36,132 nt of DNA from Mucidula mucida. Its lineage: Eukaryota; Basidiomycota; Agaricomycetes; Agaricales; Physalacriaceae. Shown one piece after another: positions 1 to 10,012 of the stretch. Made by a program: the position numbers and the translations under genes. Within the stretch, counting starts at the first letter, position 1, and the number at the start of each line of letters is the position of its first letter. Below the pieces are notes generated by a model, which saw nothing but the letters and a program-made list of their open reading frames with translations, did not search any database and had not been told where the DNA came from. The DNA lies in contig JADNYV010000346.1 of assembly GCA_015501055.1 (NCBI GenBank), positions 1 to 36,132 on the forward strand, written 5' to 3'.

Positions 1-284
1 GACGTCGCCCAGAAGTACTTGGAGTGAGGGCCCAGTCGACTTTGAGAATATCGAAGCTGCGGTCTTGGTGGTGGAAGAGAGCAAGGAAGATACTAGTTAG
101 GGGCGCTAGTCAGTCTTCAGGGTTTCAAGTTGGGCCTGCTTTGAAGCCCTCCTCCTCCTCCTCACAAAAAAATACATAGCACGGATCGCCCACTATTTTC
201 GCTAAAAAAAAAAGGTCAGTGTAACGGGTAAAGAGCAGGATCTATGGGCACAACATGTCCGCCTGAATCCTTCGCTGCAAACCA
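1..284. other. Left flank, no gene seen
   Basis: No supported gene. The stretch holds a short run of CTCCTC units and two A-rich tracts near 165-215. Its last five bases (280-284, AACCA) are the left copy of the target duplication of the element that follows. Confidence 0.5.
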
Positions 285-310
285 TTGGTGGTGGGCATCC
301 GAGGGGTCCG
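285..310 (+). repeat. Left terminal inverted repeat
   Basis: 26 bases exactly complementary to 1695-1720. It begins TTGGTGG and ends GGTCCG and is preceded by the AACCA duplication. Confidence 0.8.
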
Positions 311-328
311 AGATAGTCAGGCGATCGG

Positions 329-350
329 CCGGTTACTTTTTAGTAACCGG
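329..350. repeat. Subterminal hairpin
   Basis: CCGGTTACT, a TTTT loop, then AGTAACCGG: a perfect 9-bp stem located 18 bp inside the left TIR. It could be a transposase-binding or fold-back structure; no function is shown. Confidence 0.6.
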
Positions 351-623
351 AGAATTAATGCTCTCTCCTTACTTCCATGTCGTTTTACTCGTCGTACGTG
401 AATTGATGACTTTAAATGCTCGGAAATGCGAGATATTATGCTTGGTACAGTGTAAGAGTCCTAAGGTGGGTAATTACTGTGTAAGCCATCAATTGACCTC
501 TAATCCTCATCCATCTCATCCATCTCCTCATCCTCGTCTTCATGCCAGGCCTCTACAGTCATTTCCACCATCTGGACAGCTTCAGCAGCGTCAGGCTGCA
601 CTCTCGGTGGCGCCACGCCGTCC

Positions 624-1229
624 CTACGGAACTGGAGATGTCTTCGCTAGAAGCTTTGCCTTATGAGCTTTCTCCAGAACACGCTCTCGAAGACGACGTC
701 CACGGGCCACGGTGCGCTTTAGGTTGTGCAGAGTCTTTCGTAGAAGGATGAGATCAGACTTCTGCTTGAAGGACAGGTTCTGCAATTGGGAGGAGTCTTC
801 ATTTGCCTTTGCTAGTCGTGCATTTGCGTCGTTAAGCAGTTTTTCGAGTTTTGCCAGATTTTGTCGCTTGTCGGCCAAAGCTTCCGCAACCGCACACTGT
901 ACCCTGAGGTATAAGTTGGCTATCTTTAGATCCTTCTCCTTCAGCCTGCGCTGCAAGGCCGCTTTTGCCTTCTTGTGCCGCTTTTCGCGATCGCGTGCAT
1001 TCTTTGCTTCGCGTTGCAGATCAGCGACCTTCTTTTGTAGGCGGGCAGCTTTCTCTGCCATGGCAGCAGCATGTTTCTCTGCCTTTTTGCGCCGCTCCTG
1101 CTCCTGAAGAAGGGCAGCATCGGCAGGCGAGAGGTTCTCCATATTAGCTTTGGTGCCGCGAGGATTGGTTGGAAGGTTTTTTCCGCGAATTTGATTGGCT
1201 TTCGAGCCACCTTTCTTGTAACGTCCCAT
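624..1229 (-). CDS. Basic coiled-coil protein carried by the TIR element
   Basis: I do not recognise a named family. From the ATG at 1229 (MGRYKKGGSK...) the product is about 201 residues, rich in K, R, A, E and L. Heptad-like runs over roughly residues 35-185 predict a long basic coiled coil; the first 30 residues are basic and glycine-rich. The frame is open upstream to 1289 but MGRYKKGG looks like a natural start. The frame closes with TAG at 624-626, yet the +1 frame immediately downstream encodes a strongly acidic tail (alternating D, E and M) ending at TAG 500-502. The true product may therefore be about 40 residues longer, with a frameshift or sequence error near 620-645. It is the only plausible gene inside the TIR element, so it is a passenger or accessory gene; DNA or RNA binding is a guess from charge. 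Confidence 0.6.
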   Translation of the reverse strand: MGRYKKGGSKANQIRGKNLPTNPRGTKANMENLSPADAALLQEQERRKKAEKHAAAMAEKAARLQKKVADLQREAKNARDREKRHKKAKAALQRRLKEKDLKIANLYLRVQCAVAEALADKRQNLAKLEKLLNDANARLAKANEDSSQLQNLSFKQKSDLILLRKTLHNLKRTVARGRRLRERVLEKAHKAKLLAKTSPVP

Positions 1230-1694
1230 AATATAACCATATTTAGTGTTGCGAGCTTCGCTTGAGTGTAATTTAACCTTATACAGCAAGAACTGGTACG
1301 TGAATGACCGTGGCGCGACGTGTCACGGTGACGTGACTCACACTTTGGCGGGTGATCTGGTGTCGTTTCAATAGTAAAGCACACTTTTCAACTCAGGCTT
1401 CAAGTCATAGGGAGATCTCTTCAGGTGGTCATTTCGAGTGATATGATACAAAAATTCAGATGATATTTTCGGTGGATTAGTCCTCTGAGGTACAGGTCTA
1501 CAGATACACTCATACTTATTCACGATAAATTAATATCCATTTGTATCAATGTACTCGAATATGATACAAACCTATGTCTAATCATTGTCCGGAGGCTCAG
1601 AAGTTGATGTGTGAAGTGCTATTAAAACAGAGCATTCATGATTCTGCCCATAGGCTGGTGGACGCTGCTACCAAACAAGTACAAATTACCATCG

Positions 1695-1720
1695 CGGACC
1701 CCTCGGATGCCCACCACCAA
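1695..1720 (-). repeat. Right terminal inverted repeat
   Basis: 26 bases exactly complementary to 285-310, followed by the AACCA duplication at 1721-1725. Confidence 0.8.
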
Positions 1721-1725
1721 AACCA

Positions 1726-2891
1726 TCATCAACGATGAGCAAGGCGGGCCGACGGATCACTCCAAAAGCAGCAATGTTCCCACGATCCCGCACTCCTAAA
1801 TGTGTCGCGACTCGCGAACTGTATTATACAGCCTGGATAGTATGGCGGTGTTTTTCCGACGCCGTCTTTCGCTCCAGCCCCACGGACTTGAGAGCCTCCA
1901 AGATCACATGCCTAGGACAGCTCTCCTACGATGTTCACTACGTGCAATTTAAGTCTATGAGTATTTTCTCTGTTATGGCGCTTCTCAGCGCTCGCTGCAC
2001 CGCACCATCTCATGTTGTATGACAATTAAGCCGCGACTCTCACTCTTGAACAATGGGAAACTCGTCGCCGCCACTGCACCATGTAGCATAGTGCACTCTG
2101 TTGAGTACTACTACTACGTGGTCGTGAGCTTGACTCTAACACCAGTATTGATGACTGTATTGAGGTACTTCCTTAAATCTTGACTGTATGGGGCTTGATT
2201 TGCTTTCAGTCCGTCCGACAGTGGATGACTGTAATTCTGTATTTGTGCTTGAAGCTTGGCGCGGCCCGCCATAGTGTTTCTTGGTCTTGATGGTCATCTC
2301 TGAATGGGGGTGTCGGATTTCTTAGTTGCCGCCACAATGATGTCGTAGCCTTCATGCATCAGATGTTTTCCTTGCAAGAGCAGTGCTTAGGTAACTGGAG
2401 CTGGTACTACAGACATAGTATGCAAACAACAGATAATTGAATTCAACGCGTAATAGTACAATGGGAGCTCTGGCTATTTTTCATCATTAGCATAATGAAA
2501 ATGGAAAGTATCGGCAACTCTTGTGTCAACGCGTCCGCCCTGCCCTTATCATCACGAAAGCTGATCCACCTCGAACCCACTCTCATTCAGGAGCAATCCT
2601 GTTGTTGTTCTGGTTCCAAAACACATTGAATGTGACGTGGGAGTTGTGATTAAGGACGTCCACATCCCAGATTTGTGGAGTCAGTGCGTGAGGTACAATT
2701 ACAGGATTGACAACACCTATGCCCGTGATTCCACTCTTGCATGTAGTGTACTAATTAAGTGATGTGTGAGTTCTCTGGCAACAAGAAATCTGAAAGATGC
2801 AGTGCACTCTCACCTCGTCGGCTCTGACCACCTGCATCAAGTATTGCACAGTGGGCTTCCCATGGCTAACTTTTAATTAGCACGGGTTGCC
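1726..2891. other. No supported gene
   Basis: A 95-codon plus-strand ORF at 1735-2022 has no recognisable domain and no splice context. The rest is stop-rich in all frames and looks like old intergenic or decayed DNA. Confidence 0.4.
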
Positions 2892-3532
2892 ATCAGCATA
2901 TGCAAAAGCTAAAGGTGCACACATAAATAACATAGTCTCTGCCCGCCTTAGGGTCTTCCATGATGTATAGCTTTTTGCAGATAAACTTGTATTCCTTTTG
3001 GTAGAACCAGGTTGCCGAGGTGGTGTTGATAGTTACTTGCTTCTAAGTACTTTCAGGCAACAAGCTCAGTTATGTCTTATTCAAAGAAGAAAATGGACAC
3101 ACCACAACCGCCGTATTGCTTAACACCTCAGTAGTGTTGAACGTCTTGTAACTCGCCCCGACATTGATTCTAAGGCCTTTGAAAGCTGCTGAAAGCCCCG
3201 GCATCCACTGTCACCTCTGTCCCTTGCATGTTTGTAATCCTTGTGGTGCTAATGAAGAACTTTTGTGTGTTGTTGCTCTCATTATTTCAATAGCTGAGCT
3301 GCACCCAGTGCACGCTCTTGAGATAGATGTTACAATTATGACTAAACCTTTGATTATCATCATTGTAGCCATACCATGATGTGCTGTTAATGTAATCCGC
3401 TTCTACCCCGTAGTACAGCAACATCTTGGCAGTGTCTGTTGATTGCTTAACAAGGGGGCAACAGCAGTAGCCCTCAGTGTTGGGGCTGCCAAGAGGAGCG
3501 TAGCAAATGAGTTTGGTTTTGACTTCAGACAT
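2892..3532 (-). pseudogene. Decayed Ser/Thr-rich, beta-rich protein gene
   Basis: An 81-residue ORF (3287-3532) starts MSEVKTKLICYAP and contains NSTSWYGYNDDNQ and HWVQLSY. Coding-like sequence continues past its stop as further pieces: 3170-3286 (with FFISTTRITNMQGTEV), about 3073-3168 in a shifted frame (NVGASYKTFNTTEV), and about 2892-3036 (TINTTSATWFYQKEY). The pieces are separated by one frameshift and by TGA, TAA and TAG stops. Alternating hydrophobic and S/T/N residues suggest an all-beta protein of roughly 200 residues. I cannot name the family and assign no function. A short unrecognised intron could account for one break, but not all. Confidence 0.4.
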
Positions 3533-5110
3533 GGGAGCTCTAGAGTCTGGATGGGAATGAGAATAAGGAAAGGACTATAAAGGATATTGCCTTTTTAAGG
3601 TCCTCACCACACTAAGGAATGAAATTGTTTGGGCTTCTTGGTTTCCGCTTTCCACTGGCTTCCATCAGGTTCGTGACACTATTCTTTGGCAAGCACGCAC
3701 TTTACGCCAGAAAACAAATTAATGTATAGTATATCTCCCCATCTAAGGCTATTGGACATTGATGTGAGCCTAAGAAGAAAGTAGGGGACTCCCGGCCTGA
3801 CGTGCCTTAAAATCCAGTGGTGCTGGGGGGTACCCTTAAGTAAGCAAGGGGTTATGAAATAGCTGCCAACCAACAAGTCGACTGTCGACAACCAAGGTCC
3901 TTGGGAACCATTGAAATACACTGTATAGCAGAGATCATTTGAGGCCTATGATAATGCTTGAGATGACCGTTGGGCTGATAGTGAGGCGAACAAGAGTGGG
4001 GGAGTTCCACTAATGCTTATTCTACAGCTTCTGCTTATACAATTATAGGATTATGGCTCATGCTTATCATACAGTATGCTTGGAGTCTCCATCATGACCG
4101 CAAGTCTTGTTATTGTTCTGTTTGAGGCAGATATGGCAGTCGGCATTTACCATAGACCTAAGCCCCAAGCCAAATCCTAGTTTCACAGACTTACCGGCCG
4201 ATAACCCCCTGGGCAGAACAAAGGAGGAATGAACAAGCAGCTCGGCATTTACATAAAAACAGGGCCCAGGCTGGATATTGTGAATTTGTTCTTTTTGGTT
4301 ACCAATACCGGCCGGCCTCACAAACTCCATGGATGCTCGCTGGTGCTCGCAATCATGTTCCTATTAATTAAATGCATCTGAAAATGCATCCTGGTTACAT
4401 AAATGTCGTGTAGTTGACCGTTTCTACCGTAGTAGTTGTGTACTATAGCAGCTACTAGTTACTATCAAATCATTCCATTTGTTTGCATTCAGTGGTCGCC
4501 CCTTTCGGCTCTGTGGGATAGTTCCCATATCAGTCATAGACTTTGATAGAGCCATAGTACTCTGTATCTCCATAGTCCATGCTCAAATTCCATTTCTACA
4601 CAATGGCTGCCTCACGCTCCCCGACTCCTTTGTTTTATCTATCAACTCCTGCAGTTGTCGGCCACCGGCACGAATCCGATGAAACATGCTTTTGAACCGG
4701 AAAACCAAAAGCCGCCGCCCGCTGCCAAAAGAGCGTGCACTGTGAACAATGCCGCTCGGTGTTGTATACACTCTAATATCAGTACTCCAGGTTGTGGACT
4801 TCAGAGTACAGGCTGGATTCGAGGCAATGGCTTTACACTGGCAGTGCAGTGTGTGCTCTTATATTCTTCTGAATTGTACTGATACTTGTCATATCCAGAT
4901 CAACCGCCTCTTTGATACCTACCTCGAACAGTGCACACCAGAGATCTAAACCATCTCTCCCAGCCTCGGGCGCTACGGCTTTAACCAAGACGGGCATGCC
5001 AGTTCACGAGGATGCTGCTCGTCGGCCACTTAAACGATCGCTCTGATCTTCAGCGGGGTATGTCAAACTTATCACCTCACTATTCATCATGTTGACACCT
5101 AGACTATTTT
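3533..5110. other. Unassigned region, possible coding debris
   Basis: Minus-strand ORFs at 3679-3921 (80 codons) and 4067-4330 (87 codons) are open but have no recognisable domain and no clear splice link to each other or to the pseudogene downstream of them. Nothing firm can be annotated. Confidence 0.3.
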
Positions 5111-5427
5111 GTGTGTTTGCTTGCTAATTGGGAGGACAGACACGAGGGCAAGAAGCAGTTTAACACGGATCCATGGAGCTCAGTATACGACAAAATTCTG
5201 TCCGGTCTCTGGCGTTGGGAGACACACTGCCAAGGCATCGGTCAACCAGAGATCACCATCAACTTCCGCAAGTTGCTATTCGACGAGGGACGGTAAGCCA
5301 TCAGCTCTTTCTTATGTGCTTATCTGACTTTTCAACTAGCAAGCAAACCGATGTGTCAACAAAGAAGCACATACCTACAGCATCAGCCGTCTTCTCGTCG
5401 GCTGCTTTTGCACTGGTATTCATGTAG
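5111..5427 (+). CDS. Unrecognised two-exon fragment
   Basis: Frame 5111-5292 encodes a hydrophilic stretch including NTDPWSSVYDKILSGLW and EITINFRKLLFDEG. It ends at a canonical donor (GTAAGC at 5293); the intron has a plausible branch sequence (CTGAC) and ends CTAG at 5339, 47 bp in all. Splicing restores an open frame (KQTDVSTKKHIPTAS...) to a TAG at 5427. The 5' end is unclear: the ATG at the start of the frame may be intronic, with an acceptor at GGACAG near 5144. No family is recognised. In-frame joining across a typical fungal intron is the main reason to list it; it could also be a remnant. Confidence 0.35.
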
Positions 5428-6252
5428 TACTATGCGCCGACTATGCGCCGGCATCGGGAACAGTGATACTACACCGTTATACATCTTCATCAGTTGGACT
5501 TTGGCCTTATCTACTATACTTTACTACTCCGCATTTGCACTTTTAATGTTATTTGTTTTGCCCATTTCATCTGCAGCGCGATGCCGGGAAGAGAAAAATA
5601 TGAATCCAAATCCGGTAATGACCAAAAGTCGGGAACAATGTCGGTGAGCGGGAACTAGGTCCGTAGACGGCGGGATTCGCACCGTAGAGCTATCAATAGG
5701 ATTTGTATTGGCTTTCTGAATAGAGCGGTACACCACTGTATCATCGTAGTTCATATAGTCCTGTAGTGTAGTAGTGCTGTAGTGACAGGCACAAGTACTA
5801 CGGTAGAAACAGCCATTCTATGGAGCTCTATGTAAGGGGGGGTCGATCTACGGCCACTATAGGCACTACGGAGGTACTGTAGTGCTACATAGACCGTATG
5901 CATTTTCCAGATGTGGTTCAGGACAATACAGAAGGCTGAAATATTGATTGATTCCATCAGAGTACAGGCTAGTACGGGATAAAATTGCATTTTCAGGTAA
6001 TAGATAGTACAAGCAGGCTTCATATGAAGAGAGAACAAACCTCAATCCGGGTATTTATCGTAGTCACAGGCATAGGCATCGAAATGTCCATCAAACCATT
6101 GCCATAGTCCGCATACTCAAAATTCTTGTGAGTAAGGTCTCGTGAGTGTAGCAGGCTCGGTTACAATCTTCAGGAAGTCCGACAACTTTGTTAGTCTCAA
6201 AAGGTTGGGAGTCGTGGCAGCATCACGAGTTTCGGTGTAGCAGCAACAGTTG
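5428..6252. other. No supported gene; imperfect inverted repeat
   Basis: Stop-rich. Around 5760-5890 several GTAGTGC/GCACTAC and CCGTAGT/ACTACGG words occur in opposite orientations, giving a weak fold-back structure. Confidence 0.3.
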
Positions 6253-6537
6253 CTATGAGTGGTTCTGGTAGGAAAGTCTCAAGTCATAGTTTGGGGCACC
6301 GGGTGGTCGAGTATGGTCGAACATCCTAGCAGCTCTCAAGCCGTTGTTCGAATAGCGGAGGAAAGCGGTCAAGGCGGACGTGAACGGTCCGAGCGTCGTG
6401 GTCGCATTTGGGGCATCAACAGCCTTAGTCACTATACACAACTCGACGTCGTAGTCACTCGTAATTGCAGGGAGTAGGCAGCACAGAATGTAGAGGTACG
6501 CCAAGAGCAGTCGGAGGTTGGTGGTGGGAAGAGACAA
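6253..6537 (-). CDS. Small putative secreted protein, possibly broken
   Basis: The 94-residue ORF begins MSLPTTNLRLLLAYLYILCC, a polar start followed by a strongly hydrophobic core ending at about residue 26 (LLPAITS), as in a signal peptide. The remainder has no recognisable domain. Downstream on the same strand another frame shows coding-like sequence, then a possible 41-bp intron (GTAACC to ACAAG) joining to the words NFEYADYGNG and DISMPMPV. The annotated ORF may therefore be only a first exon, or the gene may carry a frameshift near its stop. It lies divergently about 200 bp from the GTPase start at 6735. The function is unknown. Confidence 0.3.
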   Translation of the reverse strand: MSLPTTNLRLLLAYLYILCCLLPAITSDYDVELCIVTKAVDAPNATTTLGPFTSALTAFLRYSNNGLRAARMFDHTRPPGAPNYDLRLSYQNHS

Positions 6538-6734
6538 GTTGAACTTTGTTCGTTCGATTTAGTTTTGAAGACATCTGACTCAGCGTTTGTCAACAGACGC
6601 GGCATGGGGAGCTTTCATCGATTCAATATGTCCCGTTTGGAGAAGAATACACTAATCTTGACTCAGAAAGATTGAGTGCAGCGGTCCGGAAGTATGTCAA
6701 TCCTGCTATTGATCTTCTCACGCTCCTTTTTTGT

Positions 6735-7551
6735 ATGCGACCACAACTGTCTCGATCCGTCGTGCCCCAAACGCGTCGCCACCTCTACGCGCCTACCCGA
6801 AAGGGATACAAGGTCGACTCCATTTTCGAGGATGCACGCACAGCCGAGTTTGCGGCTGCCACTTCCAACGCAGAAGGAAGCAAATTGCCTCATTTGAATA
6901 ATCTGCCGGAGGTCATCGTTACAGGTGCGTACGCCACGTAAAAGAAATGGCGATATCTAAAAACCAAAAGGGCGCGCAAACTCTGGCAAGTCGTCACTTT
7001 TCAACGCTGTATTAGGAAGAACCGATTTGCTGCATACCAGTTCTAAACCCGTCCGTTTTCCTCTTATTCCACCACTTCTAAAACTTACCTTTGGGTAGGG
7101 ACGAACGCGCCAGCTAAACTTCTTCCGCGTTGGTCCGAAAGGCGGCAAGATTATCTTGGTGGACGCCCCGGGATACGGACGACGAGGACGCGCCGAATGG
7201 GGCGACCTTTTCGAGGAATATATCCTGACGCGGCTACAGCTCCGGCGCATATACATCACCTTCAACGGCAAGCACGATCTCAACCAATACGATTCCCAGC
7301 TGCTCCAGCATCTTTCCGCAAACATCATCTCGTCTGAAGGCCAGCAGCGCTATACCATGCAGGCTGTTATTACGAAAGCCGACGAGCTCACGAAATTGAA
7401 GGGCGCTCAGAGCATGGTGGAGTCGTTGAGGAAGCAGATCTGGGAGGCGGCCCCGTTGTGTCTACCCCCGATTGTGACGAGTGCGAAGATGGTCCCGCCT
7501 TTTGGTATTGAGGAGCTTAGGACGAATATTGTCGAGGCGTGCCAAGTGTAA
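6735..7551 (+). CDS. EngB/YihA-family GTPase, probably mitochondrial
   Basis: Three exons (6735-6924, 6971-7050, 7099-7551) with introns of 46 bp (GTGCGT to AAAAG) and 48 bp (GTCCGT to GGTAG) encode 240 residues. All G motifs are present: G1 GRANSGKSS (from residue 64), the EngB-type loop KPGRTRQLNFF (residues 89-99), G3 DAPGYG (112-117), G4 TKAD (182-185) and G5 SAK (218-220). Bacterial EngB acts in large ribosomal subunit assembly and eukaryotic relatives work in mitochondria. The N-terminus (MRPQLSRSVVPQTRRHLYA) is rich in R and S and lacks acidic residues, as in a matrix-targeting presequence. I chose the ATG at 6735 because it yields this presequence; the frame is open upstream to 6672 without an ATG. 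No damage is seen, which makes this the best intact gene of the window. Confidence 0.88.
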
Positions 7552-7652
7552 TTGTATGTGCTCTCACCCTTCAATAGTCCTTAACTAACGGTCCGGCTAG
7601 TCTATGACTCTGTCAATGAGTAGAGTTTCTTGTTCTCTTAACGCGGCCATGA

Positions 7653-8104
7653 TCATCCAAAGTTGCTTTCTTTATTTCAACGCACGCTACGGCGCGCACT
7701 CGCCGTGAAAATTTCTGTTTCGACATCACCGGACTTGACGTGGGTGGATTCGAAACAAACGTCCCAGAGTTGTTGCTCACCCATTACACACTAAGACCCG
7801 GCGTGCGCATAGCTCCTGCCTTTCGGAAGTTGATAATGTAGGTTTCGCTACCAATCCTTTCTTAAATTGCCAGCTTACCATATCTAACAGGGCTTGTCAT
7901 CGCGAAGTCCTTAACGGTCTTGAGGATCGCCGTAAATTCCTCTCAATTCGCGTAGGTCGCGTCCTCCTCGTGTTCTACACGTCGCTCATCGTTATATCAG
8001 GAACGTTCCTTCGGCTACAAGTCTTTGAAATAGTCTGTATTGCCCGTCCCCGTGTACCTACGCTTACTCCAATGGTCAGCTCAGGCCCATTCCCTCCTGT
8101 GTGA
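7653..8104 (+). CDS. Unrecognised spliced ORF downstream of the GTPase
   Basis: The frame is open from 7653 (after TGA at 7650-7652). It encodes words such as NFCFDITGLDVGGFETN and VPELLLTHYTLRPGVRI, reaches a donor at 7838 (GTAGGT) and continues after a 53-bp intron ending CTAACAG at 7890. Splicing forms LIMACHREVLNGLEDRRKF and stays open to TGA at 8102-8104, including a hydrophobic segment (VLLVFYTSLIVISGTF) that could be a membrane span. No start codon is evident in the first exon, so the 5' end is missing or lies in an unseen exon. No family is recognised. Confidence 0.35.
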
Positions 8105-9274
8105 TTTCACAGTTCTTTCGCTATTGACAAGATTTCCCTGCATCGAATTCCAGTAGGATGTAAGGGTGGTGGTGTCGTTTCGCATTTTGGACATGCGTCA
8201 TGTTCTCCATCTTTGTGAATAAATACCCCGCTGCATGTGCTTCATGGATGGCCCGCCATTTGGAGGGCTGGCCATTTGGAGGGCTGGCTCTTCTATGTCC
8301 ATCAAGGTTCTTCAGCGCGTGTTTGAACCGGTTCAAATTCGTCTCCGTAGCTTGTCTTTTCTTTACTATCAGGTGTGCAGCGTAAGCTGTGCATAGTGTC
8401 AATCGTTTCCGTGATTAGTGCGTTGAATTTCTCGAGTTCCTAAGTGTCTCATACTTGTCTCGCGCCACCGTTCCTTGTAGCAGTTCCCTATGTTGCGGCC
8501 GCGTGCCTGGCCAGCTGCGGTCTTCGTTTCTCTCTAGGTGTGTCTTTAGGTTCTTCATAGCCGCTTTCGTATTAAGTGTTATAGCTAGGTTTGTCGTACA
8601 TTTGAGTATCCTCCGAGCGCCTAGTGCCACCCATGAAGTCTTATCGACCATGTCCTTGGGCGGAACTAGGCCATACGCTAAGTCCATCGTCATTTGTTTC
8701 GTTCCTGATGAACATTGTACATGCTGTGCACATTATTTGCTATGCCACGTAGGTTGGTGGAAATCCTGAACATATCTGTGGTTTCCGTGATCGGTATAGC
8801 GTTCGTCTCGCTTCCTCCCTTTCCTTGAAAGGCTGAAGCGTGTGGTTCACTCTATCGCTGTGTCCCATTCGGACAACGGTGCGCTTCTCATGCTGGTATG
8901 CTTTATTTCGTTTTCATCAAACGTAAAGTAATCATTTATTCCTTCTCCCAGCCCTATCTATTGGATCCTAGTATTATATTTAACGCGCACAGCTACCTTT
9001 AAACCGTTCGTCAGTCGCTGTCAAACCGTTTACAATCCTCCACTATCTTGGAACCTTGTAAAGCCGTCTGACTGGCGTTCATTTACAGCATTTCCTGATC
9101 ATGGCGATTGCTGTACCTTCGAGGGAAAATGATGCTTGTAAGGTTTCTAAATCTGTCAGCTGCGCGAAACAGCTAATCGACTTCCAGAAGTTGTAAAGGG
9201 TATGAGTTATACAGCTTTTACTTCCTGAAAGTCATATATGTCGCTCCATAATCGAAATCGCTGTCATTTTTCCC
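8105..9274. other. Mostly non-coding; possible minus-strand coding remnant
   Basis: On the minus strand, ORFs at 8415-8693 and 8121-8402, plus a third frame at about 8302-8445 (with ELEKFNALITETIDTMHSL), read like pieces of one helical protein broken by frameshifts. No domain can be named. A perfect 16-bp tandem duplication lies at 8255-8286. 8694-9274 shows nothing. Confidence 0.2.
8255..8286. repeat. 16-bp tandem duplication
   Basis: GCCATTTGGAGGGCTG occurs twice in direct succession (8255-8270 and 8271-8286) without mismatch. Confidence 0.85.
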
Positions 9275-10012
9275 ATGTCCGGCTCAACGACCACCTCATA
9301 TGTGCGCACTGGTTACCGCCATAATGAAGACGGATATCGTCTTTCACACCCGAGCTGGACGATGTCCCTCACTCAACGTAGTGCTATATATTCCACATCG
9401 CTGTATCCACCTATCGTCGCCTCGGAAACTATCTTACTTCTGTGCACTATCAACAGCGACGATGAAGACGGGCATCGTTTTTCGCATTTGACGATGTCCC
9501 CCACTCCACGTCTCCGCACTCTTCATCTCCCCGCCGCTTCACCTCTCTTGACACCAGGAGCCCCAGAAGCCATCCGAGTCGACCTTTGTAGTAATCTCGA
9601 GACATTCATTCATTACACTTCGAAAGAACCCGCCACCACTATTCCCAATCTCAAGCGCATGGCGCTCACCTGCAGAGATTTCGCATGGGCGATTTACGTC
9701 GATGCTCAGCCGGGCGCGCGCACCATTACTGTACAGGACGTCGTTCGCGCTGTGTACAGGAATCTGCGAACGCGAATCACTGCTATGGAGGTGAAGATTC
9801 TCAGGGGAGAGCAGGCGTGTTTGGAGGAGGCTCGGGGGAGAAGGTTGGGAAAGTGGCTTGGGGATGAGAAACCTGGGCATACGTTCCTTAGGCGTGTGGA
9901 TGTGTTGAATCGGAGGACGCTGTTTGTTGGTATTCGGCCGTCCTCCTACGAGCGTTCGGGAGATGGGTCGACTATGGAGTGGACCGTTTGTTTGGAGGTG
10001 GTAGAGGAGTAA
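9275..10012 (+). CDS. DUF6699-like protein
   Basis: A single-exon ORF of 245 codons. The C-terminal half (LKRMALTCRDFAWAIYVDA, then TITVQDVVRAVYRNLR, a charged helix, and RRTLFVGIRPSSYE) follows the pattern of the DUF6699 domain, common in Agaricomycetes: a strand with an I/W core, then a V-x-D-V helix. Its biochemical role is unknown. The N-terminal 80 residues contain a duplicated segment (NEDGYRLSHP... and DEDGHRFSHL...), each followed by an in-frame Met. Typical members start shortly before a proline-rich segment, so the start may be ATG 9494 (MSPTPRLRTL), giving about 172 residues. The family call rests on remembered patterns, not a search. Confidence 0.6.
   Translation: MSGSTTTSYVRTGYRHNEDGYRLSHPSWTMSLTQRSAIYSTSLYPPIVASETILLLCTINSDDEDGHRFSHLTMSPTPRLRTLHLPAASPLLTPGAPEAIRVDLCSNLETFIHYTSKEPATTIPNLKRMALTCRDFAWAIYVDAQPGARTITVQDVVRAVYRNLRTRITAMEVKILRGEQACLEEARGRRLGKWLGDEKPGHTFLRRVDVLNRRTLFVGIRPSSYERSGDGSTMEWTVCLEVVEE

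Larger units (their letters stand above)
285..1720. mobile_element. DNA-transposon-like element with 26-bp TIRs
   Basis: The two ends are perfect 26-bp inverted repeats: 285-310, beginning TTGGTGGTGGGC, and 1695-1720, ending GCCCACCACCAA. AACCA sits immediately outside both ends (280-284 and 1721-1725) and fits a 5-bp target-site duplication. The element is 1436 bp and its only convincing ORF is the minus-strand coiled-coil gene; no transposase catalytic motif is visible, so it is probably non-autonomous and moved by a transposase encoded elsewhere. A perfect 9-bp-stem hairpin lies just inside the left end (329-350). The superfamily cannot be fixed from the termini alone; basidiomycete CACTA-like or KDZ-type elements are candidates. 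The TIRs and duplication are seen directly; mobility is inferred. Confidence 0.75.

Noticed and set aside
1735..2022. 95-codon plus-strand ORF
   Set aside because: No domain, no splice context, and an unremarkable length by chance.
6259..6477. Plus-strand ORF opposite the putative secreted protein
   Set aside because: It is the complement of a frame with a better feature (signal peptide) and shows no domain.
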